64,000 bases of DNA from Methanosarcina vacuolata Z-761 (GCF_000969905.1 NZ_CP009520.1:1054001-1118000); one strand, 5' to 3'. Shown: positions 18,807-29,429, numbered from the stretch's first letter. Program-made: numbers and translations. Notes: a model not told the origin generated them from the sequence alone.

Positions 18807-19607
18807 TCAGAACTGGTCCAGAATGCTCAAAAGTTCTTCAGCTCTGCCTTTGACCACATTTGACGCATTAAGGGCAAGATCTTTGGCTGTGTAAGAACCA
18901 TCGGACTCCATTGTAAACACAAAAGCGTTCTCATCGAAGCTAATGTTTATTGCGTGGATGTCACAGACCTGCTCACAGAGCTTGCAGAGTGAGCACTTCA
19001 GGATATCCTCGTCAGAAACTCTGGCACCTGATTCTTCAAACCGTATAATGCCTTTCGGACATTCGGTTGCACAGTGCCCGCATGCATCACAGTTTGTAAT
19101 GGTTATAATAGGCACGTTCTTGTAGCCGCAAGCGACTCCTGCCTGCCATTTAACACTATCCCTGCCGTAGCCCATATGAGCGAGAGCCTCAAGCACAAGT
19201 TTCTGCCCTTTTTTCAGTTCAACAATCGGGATATTGAGATCAGCAGGCTGTATCTTCGGGTCAGAGGATATAAGATCCCGTGAATAAACCGTGCACGGAC
19301 CTTCTGCACTCAGGGTTAAGGAAACCTCGCAGGCAGGACAGCCCTCTCCTCCGCAGACATCGCATTCTGCCTGTGGCACATACGTCTCTACATCCGTAAC
19401 AAGCGGGATTAAGGACAGACGTAGAGCCAGTTGCTCATCATAGAGTACCGATGTATTGTCGTAAAGATTCACATATTCAATCGCAAGCGTTGGTACATCT
19501 GCGACCATAGCGCGCCGAATGCCGTTGGCAAAAGATGTGCTAACTTTTGAAAGCACGAATTTTGCAGATCTATCCGATAACTCCAGAATGTCTACTTCCA
19601 TCGTCAT
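18807..19607 (-). CDS. rpoD: DNA-directed RNA polymerase subunit D with ferredoxin-like domain
   Basis: A 266-residue homologue of eukaryotic Rpb3 and bacterial alpha, a core assembly subunit of archaeal RNA polymerase. The assembly domain includes SFANGIRRAMVADVPT. An inserted domain holds two four-Cys motifs, CDACGHCATECPKG and CSLCKLCEQVC, typical of two [4Fe-4S] clusters; such clusters are known in the Methanosarcina subunit D. A further Cys set, CDVCGGEGCPAC, sits near residue 82 and may bind another metal. It ends the rps13-rps4-rps11-rpoD operon, 84 bp after rps11. An AAGGAAT lies just before the ATG. Confidence 0.95.
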   Translation of the reverse strand: MTMEVDILELSDRSAKFVLSKVSTSFANGIRRAMVADVPTLAIEYVNLYDNTSVLYDEQLALRLSLIPLVTDVETYVPQAECDVCGGEGCPACEVSLTLSAEGPCTVYSRDLISSDPKIQPADLNIPIVELKKGQKLVLEALAHMGYGRDSVKWQAGVACGYKNVPIITITNCDACGHCATECPKGIIRFEESGARVSDEDILKCSLCKLCEQVCDIHAINISFDENAFVFTMESDGSYTAKDLALNASNVVKGRAEELLSILDQF

Positions 19608-19691
19608 ATTCCTTAATTTCCCTTATATTTTAATGCATTCAAAAAGAGAATTTTAGAAGAATTTCCTGAAGAAATTCTCTGGAGAATTCTC

Positions 19692-20728
<1,037 letters not shown>

Positions 20729-20750
20729 TTAAAATCACCTGACCGGAAAA

Positions 20751-21311
<561 letters not shown>

Positions 21312-21351
21312 TTACAGCACATACTGATGAATTCATTTACATGCTGTTACC

Positions 21352-21362
21352 AGTATATAAGG
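21352..21362 (-). promoter_or_regulatory. Candidate TATA box of the rps13-rpoD operon
   Basis: CCTTATATACT on the minus strand, leaving a leader of roughly 115-120 nt before rps13. No better match is seen closer to the gene. Confidence 0.4.
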
Positions 21363-21726
21363 ATATCTGCGTTTATCCCTAACTGAAAGCGATGTTCGGA
21401 AGGACTAAAAGTCAATAGCAGTTATGTTGGCCGTGGCTTGATATCAGATATGCTGTAAAAATGTAGAAAAGCATCTTCACCAGCAGCAACATAGTTTTTT
21501 CAAAGAAATAAAAATAGGTCGGTTCAAAGGCAGTCCTTCATAAAACAGTAATGCTGTGACCTTAACCACCCTTCGGGAAATATTTCCCGAAGAGAGTCTT
21601 CAAGAGTAAATGTGGGACGAAGAGACATGGAGATACAGCTATAAAGGTAATCTCAGATAAAAACACCCATAAGAGAAGGAATTTAGTGCTTAACCGATGA
21701 CCAATGGAAGATAAGGAGTATGAACA

Positions 21727-22494
21727 ATGGAAGAAATAACAATCCACGAATTTGATTTTGCCCTCATCAATGAATTTTTCACAGAGCTTGACCGGCAGGG
21801 ACCCGGCAGCCCCGAAGAAACCATCAGAGCATTAGGTTTTATCGACAATCTTTCAAACAAAACAAAAATCGCCGATTTAGGTTGCGGTACAGGCGCTCAA
21901 ACAATGGTTCTGGCACAAAATACAGAAGCAACCATCACCGCCCTCGACCTCTACGCCGGCTCGATTGAGAAACTTAACGTAACAGCCGGAAAATTTGGTT
22001 TACAGAACAGGGTAAAAGGTATTGTCGGTTCAATGGACAATTTGCCGTTTCAGAATGACGAATTTGACCTTATATGGTCTGAGGGGGCTATTGCCAATAT
22101 AGGTTTTGAAAAAGGCTTGAATCACTGGAAGAGGTTCCTCAAAAAAGATGGTTATATTGCCGTAACATATGAGTCATGGTTTACTGATGAGCGCCCCGCT
22201 GAAATTGAGAAGTGGTGGTTAGACGCAGTTCCTGAAATTAGCACAATTGGGCATAATATTTCCATCATGCAAAAAACAGGTTATATCCCTGTTGCCGCAT
22301 TTACGCTGCCTGAGACTTGTTGGATAGACAATTATTTTATTCCGCAAAAAGCAAGGCAAGAGGAATTTTTGAAAAAACATGCGGGAAATAAAACCGTTGA
22401 GGATCTGATTGCACTTATGAAGCGTGAGGCAGACCTATATTCAAAATACAAACAGTATTATGGATATGTATTTTACATTGGGAAAAAGATGTAA
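21727..22494 (+). CDS. Class I SAM-dependent methyltransferase
   Basis: A 255-residue methyltransferase. Motif I is IADLGCGTGAQT near residue 45, an acidic residue ends the second strand (ALDLYAGS), and the motif II region is SMDNLPFQNDEFDLIWSEGA. This is the SAM-binding Rossmann fold of small-molecule methyltransferases; the acceptor substrate is unknown. AAGGAG lies upstream of the ATG. It sits convergent to an ABC exporter, a pairing seen in acquired small-molecule clusters, but no functional link is shown. Confidence 0.85.
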   Translation: MEEITIHEFDFALINEFFTELDRQGPGSPEETIRALGFIDNLSNKTKIADLGCGTGAQTMVLAQNTEATITALDLYAGSIEKLNVTAGKFGLQNRVKGIVGSMDNLPFQNDEFDLIWSEGAIANIGFEKGLNHWKRFLKKDGYIAVTYESWFTDERPAEIEKWWLDAVPEISTIGHNISIMQKTGYIPVAAFTLPETCWIDNYFIPQKARQEEFLKKHAGNKTVEDLIALMKREADLYSKYKQYYGYVFYIGKKM

Positions 22495-22721
22495 AATAAT
22501 AATGGTTTACGCCGCCACTTCTATTGGAATGTATTGAGGAAATGACACGGTTTGTGGATGGTGGTGGAAACACGACACTTAGATAATTTATAGTTAGTTT
22601 TTTCTCCTCTTCGCCATACCACTTCGGACCAACTTGGCCTGAAGTCCCGGAAAAGAGTTACCCTTATGAATAGAAAACGCAATAATATCTGACCTCTTTT
22701 TTAGTTTACATAAAGCCGCTA

Positions 22722-24290
22722 TTACCGCAGCTTAAATGTCTTTGGTGCAAGCCTGTATGCAAGAATCAAGGCGACGGCGATATATACAATGCAAAATACT
22801 GAAATCAACGTGCCGAAAATTAGAGTCGGGACTTTCTTACCGATGGCAAAATAACAGACAAAATAAGTAAAGGAATTAACAATGGCAAAAGTGCCACTTT
22901 TTATTTCTAGATTGATATTATAGGGCTGCAAAAGATAATATAACACCATGTTGTGCACCGAAAAAAATACCGACATGGCGATAATGGAAACAAACAGCAG
23001 CACATAATTAAGTGCGTTATCCGTTCCGCCTGTAAACCATAACAGAATCGGGAGCCCGAGTGCAATTACCGAAGCGGGCATCAAGTTTATCAATAGAATG
23101 GATTTCAGCCGTTCCGTAAAGAGAAACAGAATTGCACGCGGTTGCCTGTAAAACCGGTAGGCAAGCATACTGTGGTCACAGTTCATAAACATGGCCTGGG
23201 TAATAACCTTTCCGCGATTAATAAAATACATGATGAACAGAAAATAAGGCAAAAAGGTCAGCATCATCCCGTTTATTTTCGGTTTTGCTTCCGGGAAAAG
23301 AAAACAGGCCATGATGGAAAGCACAAGCACTGCAAGGGAAATCAAGGTGATATGTTTGGCCGATTTGGTCAGCAGACTGCTGTGCCGCTTAACAAAAAGG
23401 TCGTTGAAATACTGATAACCGCTTTTGCTACTTGTTGCCTTAAAGTCTATATTATTTTGCAAAGATTTTTGAGTAGCACGTGCAGCCATATCTTTTCTGT
23501 TCATAGCAAAATTATCCGCTGTGAGAAGTTCCTTGCAAATCCTCCGGTATTCAGGGAATTTGAGTACATACGAAAAAGAAAACACAGCCATAACAGCAAA
23601 AATGACAAACAGAGCGAGAAAAACAGCTCCGTTCATGGCATAGCCGATAAACGGTGGGAGATATGCCGCAGCCAATGATACAGCAATGCCAGCCAGAGCA
23701 ACCGAATTGAGCTTATTTTCATTTTTTGCATGGCCGGTTCTGACATAATCATGAAGCGCGAGGGCAGTAAAAATCAGTTTTACGGAAACAACAAAAAGCG
23801 GCATCAAAAGGCAGATAGCGGTAGGCACTCCGGAAAGCCGTCCGAGAAGCAGCGTGAAAGGCAAAAACCCGACAACGATTTTCAAAAGGAAATAGAAGTA
23901 ATTCGAAAGCGTATACTCCCGCGCGTTCATTCGCATGAGAAAAATGGCATAATACTTGTCTCTGGTGGGATGAAATATGTGCGTGTTAAGGAAACCGCCC
24001 GTAATAGTGAGAAAGAAAAACATATGCATGAAGCTGTTCGCGGGGCTGCTTTTCATATGATCTTTTAGAAGAAAAATAATAATAAACAGATAGAGCAGTT
24101 TGCCAAAAAACATCGAGATGATCTCCCACAGGATGCTGACAAAATTGGCAAATATTTTCAGCCCCGGGCTTCTATAGAGCGAGACCGGCAGCAGCCTGTT
24201 GATGACAGGGATGGATTTGAGCGAATAGATGAAGCCATTAGCTTTATACGTGTTTTTCAGCCTGAAGGACATAATGAAAGCTTCAATCAT
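22722..24290 (-). CDS. ABC transporter permease, exporter type
   Basis: A membrane protein of about 522 residues with roughly a dozen hydrophobic segments arranged in two halves separated by a polar stretch near residue 260. There is no ATPase domain, and no family is named with confidence; the architecture fits ABC-2-like exporter permeases found mainly in Firmicutes. ATG at 24288-24290 is preferred: AGGAGG lies seven bases upstream, and it overlaps the stop codon of the ATPase gene by 8 nt, a coupled arrangement. Together they form a two-gene exporter. The transported substrate is unknown. Confidence 0.75.
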   Translation of the reverse strand: MIEAFIMSFRLKNTYKANGFIYSLKSIPVINRLLPVSLYRSPGLKIFANFVSILWEIISMFFGKLLYLFIIIFLLKDHMKSSPANSFMHMFFFLTITGGFLNTHIFHPTRDKYYAIFLMRMNAREYTLSNYFYFLLKIVVGFLPFTLLLGRLSGVPTAICLLMPLFVVSVKLIFTALALHDYVRTGHAKNENKLNSVALAGIAVSLAAAYLPPFIGYAMNGAVFLALFVIFAVMAVFSFSYVLKFPEYRRICKELLTADNFAMNRKDMAARATQKSLQNNIDFKATSSKSGYQYFNDLFVKRHSSLLTKSAKHITLISLAVLVLSIMACFLFPEAKPKINGMMLTFLPYFLFIMYFINRGKVITQAMFMNCDHSMLAYRFYRQPRAILFLFTERLKSILLINLMPASVIALGLPILLWFTGGTDNALNYVLLFVSIIAMSVFFSVHNMVLYYLLQPYNINLEIKSGTFAIVNSFTYFVCYFAIGKKVPTLIFGTLISVFCIVYIAVALILAYRLAPKTFKLR

Positions 24291-24996
24291 ACTCATCCCT
24301 CCTGAGGGCCTGAATAATTTTATTCTTAAAGGCCTCGTTGTTGAGGTCATCCTTTTCCATTTTTTCCAGAACCCCGCCGCTCAGGATTACTATCTCGTCG
24401 CATAAATCCAGCGCAAGCTCCATAATATGAGTGGAAATAATAATAATGTGGTCTTTTTTAATCTGGCGAAGCAGAGTCTTCATCTCGTCGGCGACCACAA
24501 CGTCAAATGAGGTCAGCGGCTCGTCTAAAAGCAGAATGGCTGGATTTGCGATGAAGCTTACAAGCATTTGCATCTTGTTTTTCATACCATGGGAATAATC
24601 TTTCAAAAGCCTGTCGCGGTCCTCGCGTCCGATCTTTACAAAATCGAAATATTCGTCAATAGGCTTAATGTCCGGAATTTTATTCACGTTGATGTCAAGA
24701 AAGAACTTTAAAAACTCCCTCCCTGTTAAGAACTCCGGAACGACTGGTGTCGACAGAACATATCCGATATCGTCTGGATAAACTTCTCTCTTTACTCCAT
24801 TTTCTTCAAAGAGAATTGAGCCGCCGTCAATCCTCAAATCCTCATTGATGCAGTTAAACAGCGTGGTTTTGCCTGAGCCATTTCTCCCGAGAAGTCCGTA
24901 AATTTCCCCCTTTTCAAAGGCAAAGCTCGCACCCCGCAAAACCTCTTTTTTGTCAAAACTTTTTACGATATTGTTCAGGATTAATTTCATTTTCAA
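24283..24996 (-). CDS. ABC transporter ATP-binding protein
   Basis: A 237-residue ABC ATPase. Walker A is GLLGRNGSGKTTLF, the signature is KDYSHGMKNKM (a divergent LSGGQ), Walker B is AILLLDEPL and the H-loop is IIISTHIMEL. The D-loop follows at TSFDV. It energises the permease encoded next, with which it overlaps by 8 nt. The start may be 24996 or the ATG two codons later. The signature HGMKNK is usual for ABC-2 exporter ATPases. Confidence 0.92.
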   Translation of the reverse strand: MKMKLILNNIVKSFDKKEVLRGASFAFEKGEIYGLLGRNGSGKTTLFNCINEDLRIDGGSILFEENGVKREVYPDDIGYVLSTPVVPEFLTGREFLKFFLDINVNKIPDIKPIDEYFDFVKIGREDRDRLLKDYSHGMKNKMQMLVSFIANPAILLLDEPLTSFDVVVADEMKTLLRQIKKDHIIIISTHIMELALDLCDEIVILSGGVLEKMEKDDLNNEAFKNKIIQALRRDEYD

Positions 24997-25850
24997 TGTT
25001 CCTTCCCTGTTTGTTTCCGATTATTTTATTTCGTTCCCGCCTGAAATCAATCGATCATCTTTCAACGGTATTCGTACCCTGACATTGTCAGATCAACTTC
25101 TTTTTTCGATAATAATTCCTGTATTATTCCATCTCTCCCATGCTTTTAAAAGATTTTTATTCACAGTTTCATTCTGCAAATCCTATCTCTTTTAATTGAG
25201 AACCTTTTCTTTTACAAACTTACAACCAGTTCCAGCAAAAATATAGGCATATTAGTCCCAGGAGCAAGAACTTATTCAACTTCAATCAAAACCTCAAGTA
25301 TTTATGATCCTTTTAACCTGCTTTTTATAGGAGAAGTACTCAACACTTCAGGTACAGTGGAAATCTTCCTCTTGGTCTTTTTTTTGAAGGGATCCCAACT
25401 ATGGTTCTTCAAGATAAAACTGAGTATTAGAAACTACATTCACAACAAAACCGAGATGCTGCAGATTTAAACATAATTTTGAAAAGGTTTAGAAACGTAA
25501 TGTAGTGCATCGATTCCAAAGTATGTCAGAAATGAATTTTTTGAAAACCACTGAAAGCACGGAAGACACGGAAATCAGTAGTAAAGGCGTGTTTCTTCCG
25601 TGCTTTCCGTGTTTTCCGTGGTTGTAATATCCAGATAGAATCACTCTGCGACCGGCTGCGTTTTCCGTGTTACAAAATTCCATATGACTTTAAAGTAATA
25701 TTTGCGTCATAAACTATGTTTATTTTCTTATTATGTGCATATTTGAGAATCGATATAGTAGAAAAGACTTAGAAACGTAATGTAGAAAAGGCTTATAGCA
25801 TAATTTAATAGAGGCTTATAAACATAATTTAAAAGAGGCTTCAGAAGATA
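24997..25850. other. Gene-free region with a long inverted repeat
   Basis: No gene is supported. An open frame without a start codon spans about 25150-25470 on the plus strand; it is AT-rich and I do not recognise it. A 27-bp imperfect inverted repeat lies at 25547-25622. Short direct repeats (GAGGCTTATAAACATAATTT-like) occupy 25790-25840 just before tRNA-Ser. Confidence 0.5.
25547..25622. repeat. Large imperfect inverted repeat built of CACGGAA units
   Basis: A 27-bp left arm (ACCACTGAAAGCACGGAAGA plus CACGGAA) and a right arm that is its near-perfect complement, with a 22-bp loop. Each arm is itself a tandem of (A/G)CACGGAA-like 9-mers. A transcript would fold into a long hairpin. Both-strand frames across it are artefacts. 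Confidence 0.75.
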
Positions 25851-25933
25851 CGCCGAGGGGGAGATTCGAACTCCCGAGGGGCTAGGCCCCACAAGCTTTC
25901 CAGGCTTGCGCCCTACCACTAGACTACCTCGGC
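25851..25933 (-). tRNA. tRNA-Ser (anticodon GGA)
   Basis: An 83-nt class II tRNA. The acceptor is GCCGAGG/CCTCGGC with discriminator G, as usual for serine; anticodon stem CAAGC/GCTTG encloses loop CTGGAAA, giving GGA; a long variable arm (GGGGCCTAGCCCC) and TTCGAAT are present. No CCA is encoded. It lies about 210 bp downstream of the cbf5-type gene. Confidence 0.94.
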
Positions 25934-26143
25934 ACATGCATTACAAAACTTATACCTAACCTTTGGTCAAGCTTTCTTTTAGAAAGGTTGTGGTCAAGCT
26001 TCCCATTGGAAAGATTGGCATAAAGCTTATGGCACGACTTATACCATAACGGAAATAGTGATATATAAACCTTATTCTAAAAGATGAGGGTTCCAAAAAT
26101 ATTTTATGTGTTATGGCTTACCGCCATACTCCTTTTACTCCTT

Positions 26144-27145
26144 CTACTCCTTTTTATTCCAACCTCTTGGATAAGTTCCCGTCTCCATCATAATCCGGAC
26201 CGGGGTAGCTGCAAGTCCGGTCGAAGCTTTGAGGAGCTCTTCTGTACTCATTTCAGCCTTTGCAAGGGCAACAAGCTCACCTTTAAGAGTAAACAACGCT
26301 GTAAGCTCTCCTTTCTTAAGGTTTGCATCTAGGCTTGTTATGCCCGGAACTGCCAGAGTAGCTCCTGAACAGACTGCATCTACTGCACTGTCCCGCAGGA
26401 TAATTTTGGGAAGGTGAGATACAGCCGTTTCCATTGGCATGATTACACGCCGGATTTCGGACTCATCCCTGTCTTCCTTCCAGAATACATATGCATCTTT
26501 GAGATCCTGGAGAGTGACAAGTGTTTCCTCGGTAAACGGGCCTGCTTTTGTCCTTCTGAGTTCCTGCATATGTCCGCCGCAACCAAGAGCAAGCCCAATA
26601 TCATGGCAAAGTTTCCTGATGTAAGTACCGGCTTCGCATCCTACACGAAAGAGCACAAAACTCCCTTCAATTTCAAGCACTTCAAGGTAATAGATCGTCC
26701 TTACCCTGACAACGCGTTTGACAGCTGATTTGATAGGAGGCATCTGGTAGATAGGGCCAGTAAATTCCTCACAGACCTTCCTGACTAGTTTTTGAGGCAT
26801 TTCCTTATGAAGCTTCAAGAGACAGACGTATTCCTTTCCAGAAAGACGCAGAGCAGGGACCGCCTTTGTAGCCTTTCCAAGTAAGGCGGGCAAAAGCCCT
26901 GTAACCTTGGGATCAAGTGAGCCTGCATGCCCTGCCGTACCTACGCCCAGAATAGCTTTTACCCAGGCTGCAACCTCGTGGCTTGTCGGCCCCTTTGGTT
27001 TATCAATATTTACAACCCCTTTCTCGATATATTCGAGAATAGGGCGCTTTTCAGGGTAAGAACCGTAAGAGGGGTTTGTCCAGGCGCCGGATTTCCGGAC
27101 CAGAGTTCTTTCAGTTTCGGACGGCAATTTGCCAGCAGGTGACAT
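26144..27145 (-). CDS. cbf5: tRNA/rRNA pseudouridine synthase Cbf5 (TruB family)
   Basis: A 333-residue archaeal Cbf5. GVVNIDKPKGPTSHEVAAWV and GHAGSLDPKVTGLLP hold the catalytic Asp; VGCEAGTYIRKLCHDIG is also conserved. A C-terminal PUA domain (DAVCSGATLAVPGI) binds RNA. Cbf5 is the catalytic subunit of H/ACA ribonucleoproteins that isomerise uridines in rRNA and can also act on tRNA position 55. It is the last protein gene of a secY-adk-DUF106-cmk-cbf5 series, separated from cmk by 400 bp of repeats. Confidence 0.93.
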   Translation of the reverse strand: MSPAGKLPSETERTLVRKSGAWTNPSYGSYPEKRPILEYIEKGVVNIDKPKGPTSHEVAAWVKAILGVGTAGHAGSLDPKVTGLLPALLGKATKAVPALRLSGKEYVCLLKLHKEMPQKLVRKVCEEFTGPIYQMPPIKSAVKRVVRVRTIYYLEVLEIEGSFVLFRVGCEAGTYIRKLCHDIGLALGCGGHMQELRRTKAGPFTEETLVTLQDLKDAYVFWKEDRDESEIRRVIMPMETAVSHLPKIILRDSAVDAVCSGATLAVPGITSLDANLKKGELTALFTLKGELVALAKAEMSTEELLKASTGLAATPVRIMMETGTYPRGWNKKE

Positions 27146-27240
27146 AGTTTTTCAAAAACTCCTGAATTGAATTTATAGACGTAAATATGATAGATATACA
27201 GTAACTTGTAAATAGGCATAATGAAAGCGAACCATAGTGA

Positions 27241-27368
27241 AAATAAACCCGAGATTTATAAATTTGAGAGTCATAAACCTGAAATTTATAAATTTGAGAG
27301 TCATAACCCAGAGATCTATAAATTAAATAGTTATAAATTAAAGAGTTATAAATCTAAGATTTATAAAA
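27241..27368. repeat. 30-bp tandem repeat decaying into 15-bp units
   Basis: About three units of ATTTATAAATTTGAGAGTCA with a short spacer, followed by shorter TTATAAATTAAAGAG-type units. A 92-codon plus-strand frame across it (27221-27499) is a product of the repeat and lacks a ribosome-binding site. Confidence 0.75.
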
Positions 27369-27445
27369 AGATTTACGGAAATTCCCATATGCATATAAAA
27401 AGGAATTCCAGCATTATTAATTCAGCATTAATTAAGAGAGAGCAT

Positions 27446-27499
27446 ATGCCGAAGACCTGTGGTTGCTGTAATATCAGTATATCACGTTCCGGCAAATAA
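27446..27499 (+). CDS. Possible 17-residue Cys-rich micropeptide
   Basis: A tiny frame, MPKTCGCCNISISRSGK, with GAGAGAGC before its ATG and a TATA-like GCATATAAAAAGG about 50 bp upstream on the same strand. The CGCC cluster could bind metal. It is also the in-frame end of a longer repeat-derived frame, and 17 codons arise easily by chance. Given only because promoter, ribosome site and start are in proper order. Confidence 0.15.
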   Translation: MPKTCGCCNISISRSGK

Positions 27500-27547
27500 A
27501 ACTCTACGCCTTGTATAAAAATCCAGCCTTTAACATATTAAGGGAAA

Positions 27548-28090
27548 TTACTCCGGCCCCACGATGGAATCGATAGCGGCCCTCAGAATATCAAGAATCT
27601 GGTACTGGTTCCATTTTTCAGAATCAATAACAATGTCGTAAATAGAGAGGTCATCAATATTGATATTGTAATAGTTCATATAACGGAGGGCCTCAGATTT
27701 TTCCCTCTCAACTGTTTTTTCGAGCTCTTCGTCAAAAGAAACTGATTTTTCTCGCCTCAGGATTCTTTTTACCCGTACAGGCAAGGGAGCCTTTATCCAG
27801 ATTTTAAGTACATTCGGGACATCTTTAGCCATATGGCCTGCAAGCCTGCTTTCAAGGATGAGCTGTTCATGACTGTGGATAACATCCCTCTGATTTTTAT
27901 CAATAGCCAGGTCAATTGAAGGGTCTTTTTCGGCCATAGCTCCGAATTCTGCCAGGCTCATTCCCTTCTCCCTGGCTATCTTCCTGAAAATTTCACCAGA
28001 GGAGATCAGTTCAAGTTCATAGTATTCTGCAAGGAGCTTTGAAACTGTTGTTGTCCCACTTCCGGGAAGCCCGCTAACCGTTATTCGCAT
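27548..28090 (-). CDS. cmk: Cytidylate kinase, archaeal type
   Basis: A 180-residue P-loop kinase that phosphorylates CMP/dCMP with ATP. Walker A is SGLPGSGTTTVSKLL; the archaeal block LISSGEIFRKIAREKGMSL and the LID arginines (VKRILRREK) follow. Its ATG overlaps the stop codon of the upstream DUF106 gene (TGATG), so translation is coupled. This DUF106-cmk pairing is conserved in archaea. Length is typical. Confidence 0.92.
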   Translation of the reverse strand: MRITVSGLPGSGTTTVSKLLAEYYELELISSGEIFRKIAREKGMSLAEFGAMAEKDPSIDLAIDKNQRDVIHSHEQLILESRLAGHMAKDVPNVLKIWIKAPLPVRVKRILRREKSVSFDEELEKTVEREKSEALRYMNYYNINIDDLSIYDIVIDSEKWNQYQILDILRAAIDSIVGPE

Positions 28091-28734
28091 CAGACCCCAC
28101 CGATATCCAGTGCCTTTCTGATAAACTGGCTAACTCCAAGAGAACAAATGAAGTACCAGTACAACCAGTTCTGGAAGTACCAAAAAGCATGGGTTGTCAG
28201 CAACTGTTTACCCCAGAAAGGAAAAACCATCGTGGCACTCCCGTGCCCGCTGATGTAATAATAAGCCCACATGAAGAGAGGAACGGAAATGATACTGATG
28301 TAAGCCATAGGCTTGAACTGCTGCTTGGACATCTTCATCTGGTCTTCCATCATTGCCTGGCGTTGTTCTTCCAGTTTTTTAAGCATATAAGTGTTCTGAG
28401 AAAGCTGTGCCTCTCGGAATTCCTTCTGGAAAACCTTCATGCGTTCCTGGGTATTCCTCATGAGGTCCCAGTCAATTGTGTATTTCTGGATAAGGGATGC
28501 GTAAATAGCAGTAATAGATGCCATTACCAAAAGGATTAGAAAGAAATTCTCCTGTCCGATCAGAGCAAGTATGGGATTCATTAAAGTCCCTACGCCTTCC
28601 CCGACAGCCTCCCTGAAACCCTGTCCAAGGACCATAATCCCAATCATAAGGGAAAAACCGAGAGCCAGCAGGAACCGGTCTATCTGATTTTTTAATGTCT
28701 CTGAAACCAAGTTGTCCTCACCATTCAGATTCAA
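28090..28734 (-). CDS. DUF106 membrane protein (archaeal Oxa1/YidC/EMC3 superfamily)
   Basis: A 214-residue integral membrane protein. A first hydrophobic segment (FLLALGFSLMIGIMVLG) and a second (NFFLILLVMASITAIYASL) precede a charged coiled-coil rich in Met, Gln and Glu; two C-terminal segments follow (YISIISVPLFMWAYYYI and FQNWLYWYFICSLG). This layout is that of DUF106 proteins, members of the Oxa1 superfamily of membrane insertases related to EMC3 and TMCO1. A role in inserting membrane proteins alongside SecY is likely and is supported by its place in the secY-adk-cmk neighbourhood. Confidence 0.85.
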   Translation of the reverse strand: MNLNGEDNLVSETLKNQIDRFLLALGFSLMIGIMVLGQGFREAVGEGVGTLMNPILALIGQENFFLILLVMASITAIYASLIQKYTIDWDLMRNTQERMKVFQKEFREAQLSQNTYMLKKLEEQRQAMMEDQMKMSKQQFKPMAYISIISVPLFMWAYYYISGHGSATMVFPFWGKQLLTTHAFWYFQNWLYWYFICSLGVSQFIRKALDIGGV

Positions 28735-28882
28735 TAGTTATTCTGAGATCTTCAAATGTAAAAGAATTCCAATAATAGAAGCTTGGCAAGCTTAAAGTAT
28801 TGTAAAGTCGTGATAAATCAGCTCAATTACGGAGCCAATTTTAAATGATTACGCAGGTTGTTCTGGTTAATAAGTGTCGATG

Positions 28883-28892
28883 TATATATAAG
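28883..28892. promoter_or_regulatory. Shared divergent TATA box
   Basis: TATATATAAG reads as a TATA box on both strands. To the left it fits the DUF106-cmk pair (leader about 125 nt), to the right the small frame at 28939. Confidence 0.4.
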
Positions 28893-28938
28893 TTATACTA
28901 TTCAATGAAATTACGGCAAAGTACTCCCCGGAATAACA

Positions 28939-29043
28939 ATGAAATCATATGAGGGGATAAGCAAGCGAAACCTTGCAGAGTTTAAAAAATCCGTTGTTAG
29001 AGCAGACTTTGAGCTGGTAAAAATATGTCGTAATAAGATATGA
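28939..29043 (+). CDS. Possible 34-residue basic protein
   Basis: A short frame starting MKSYEGISKRNLAEF, rich in Lys/Arg, with no Cys pair or membrane segment. GGAATAAC precedes the ATG and a TATA box lies about 50 bp upstream. A short hairpin (CCCTC/GAGGG, 29047-29061) follows three bases after the stop codon. The order promoter, ribosome site, frame, hairpin is what a real small gene would show, but I recognise no homologue and chance cannot be excluded. Confidence 0.3.
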   Translation: MKSYEGISKRNLAEFKKSVVRADFELVKICRNKI

Positions 29044-29146
29044 AGACCCTCAATTTGAGGGCAAAACTCAGCGTTTAAGCAAATTATAGAAAAAGCGAAA
29101 CCGAAGAGACTCAAAGCCTTGAAACCCCCTGAGTAAAAATTCTTTG

Positions 29147-29389
29147 TTTCAGGTTAATACTTTGATTATTTCAGGTTACTACTCTGATCCTTTCAGGCTA
29201 ATACTCTGATTATTTCAGGTTAATACTTTGGTTGTTTTAGATTAATACTGAGGGTTGTTTCAGATTAATACTCTGATCCTTTCAGGTTAGTACTCTGATT
29301 ATTTCAGGTTAATACTCTGATCCTTTCAGGTTAGTACTCTGATTATTTCAGGTTAATATATCGGTATTTTCGGTTAATTTTTCGATCAG
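29147..29389. repeat. 22-bp tandem repeat, about 11 units
   Basis: Units of TTTCAGGTTAATACTCTGAT plus two bases (TA or CC), one unit of 23 bp, the last one degenerate. TTA and TCC variants alternate in the later units, so part of the array grew by doubling a 44-bp pair. There are no unique spacers, so it is not a CRISPR array. It lies downstream of the winged-helix gene and could carry a transcript end. Confidence 0.85.
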
Positions 29390-29429
29390 CGTTAAAATAG
29401 ATTAAATCTGGCTCCAATAATCCCAATAA

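Noticed and set aside
24950..25470. Open plus-strand frames beside the ABC ATPase gene
   Set aside because: The first overlaps the ATPase start region on the other strand; the second lacks any start codon. Neither has a recognisable sequence.
27221..27499. A 92-codon frame rich in EIYKFESH repeats
   Set aside because: Created by a 30-bp tandem repeat, no ribosome site, strongly biased composition.
29147..29389. Regular repeats considered as a CRISPR array
   Set aside because: Units of 22 bp follow one another without unique spacers, and no cas genes are near.
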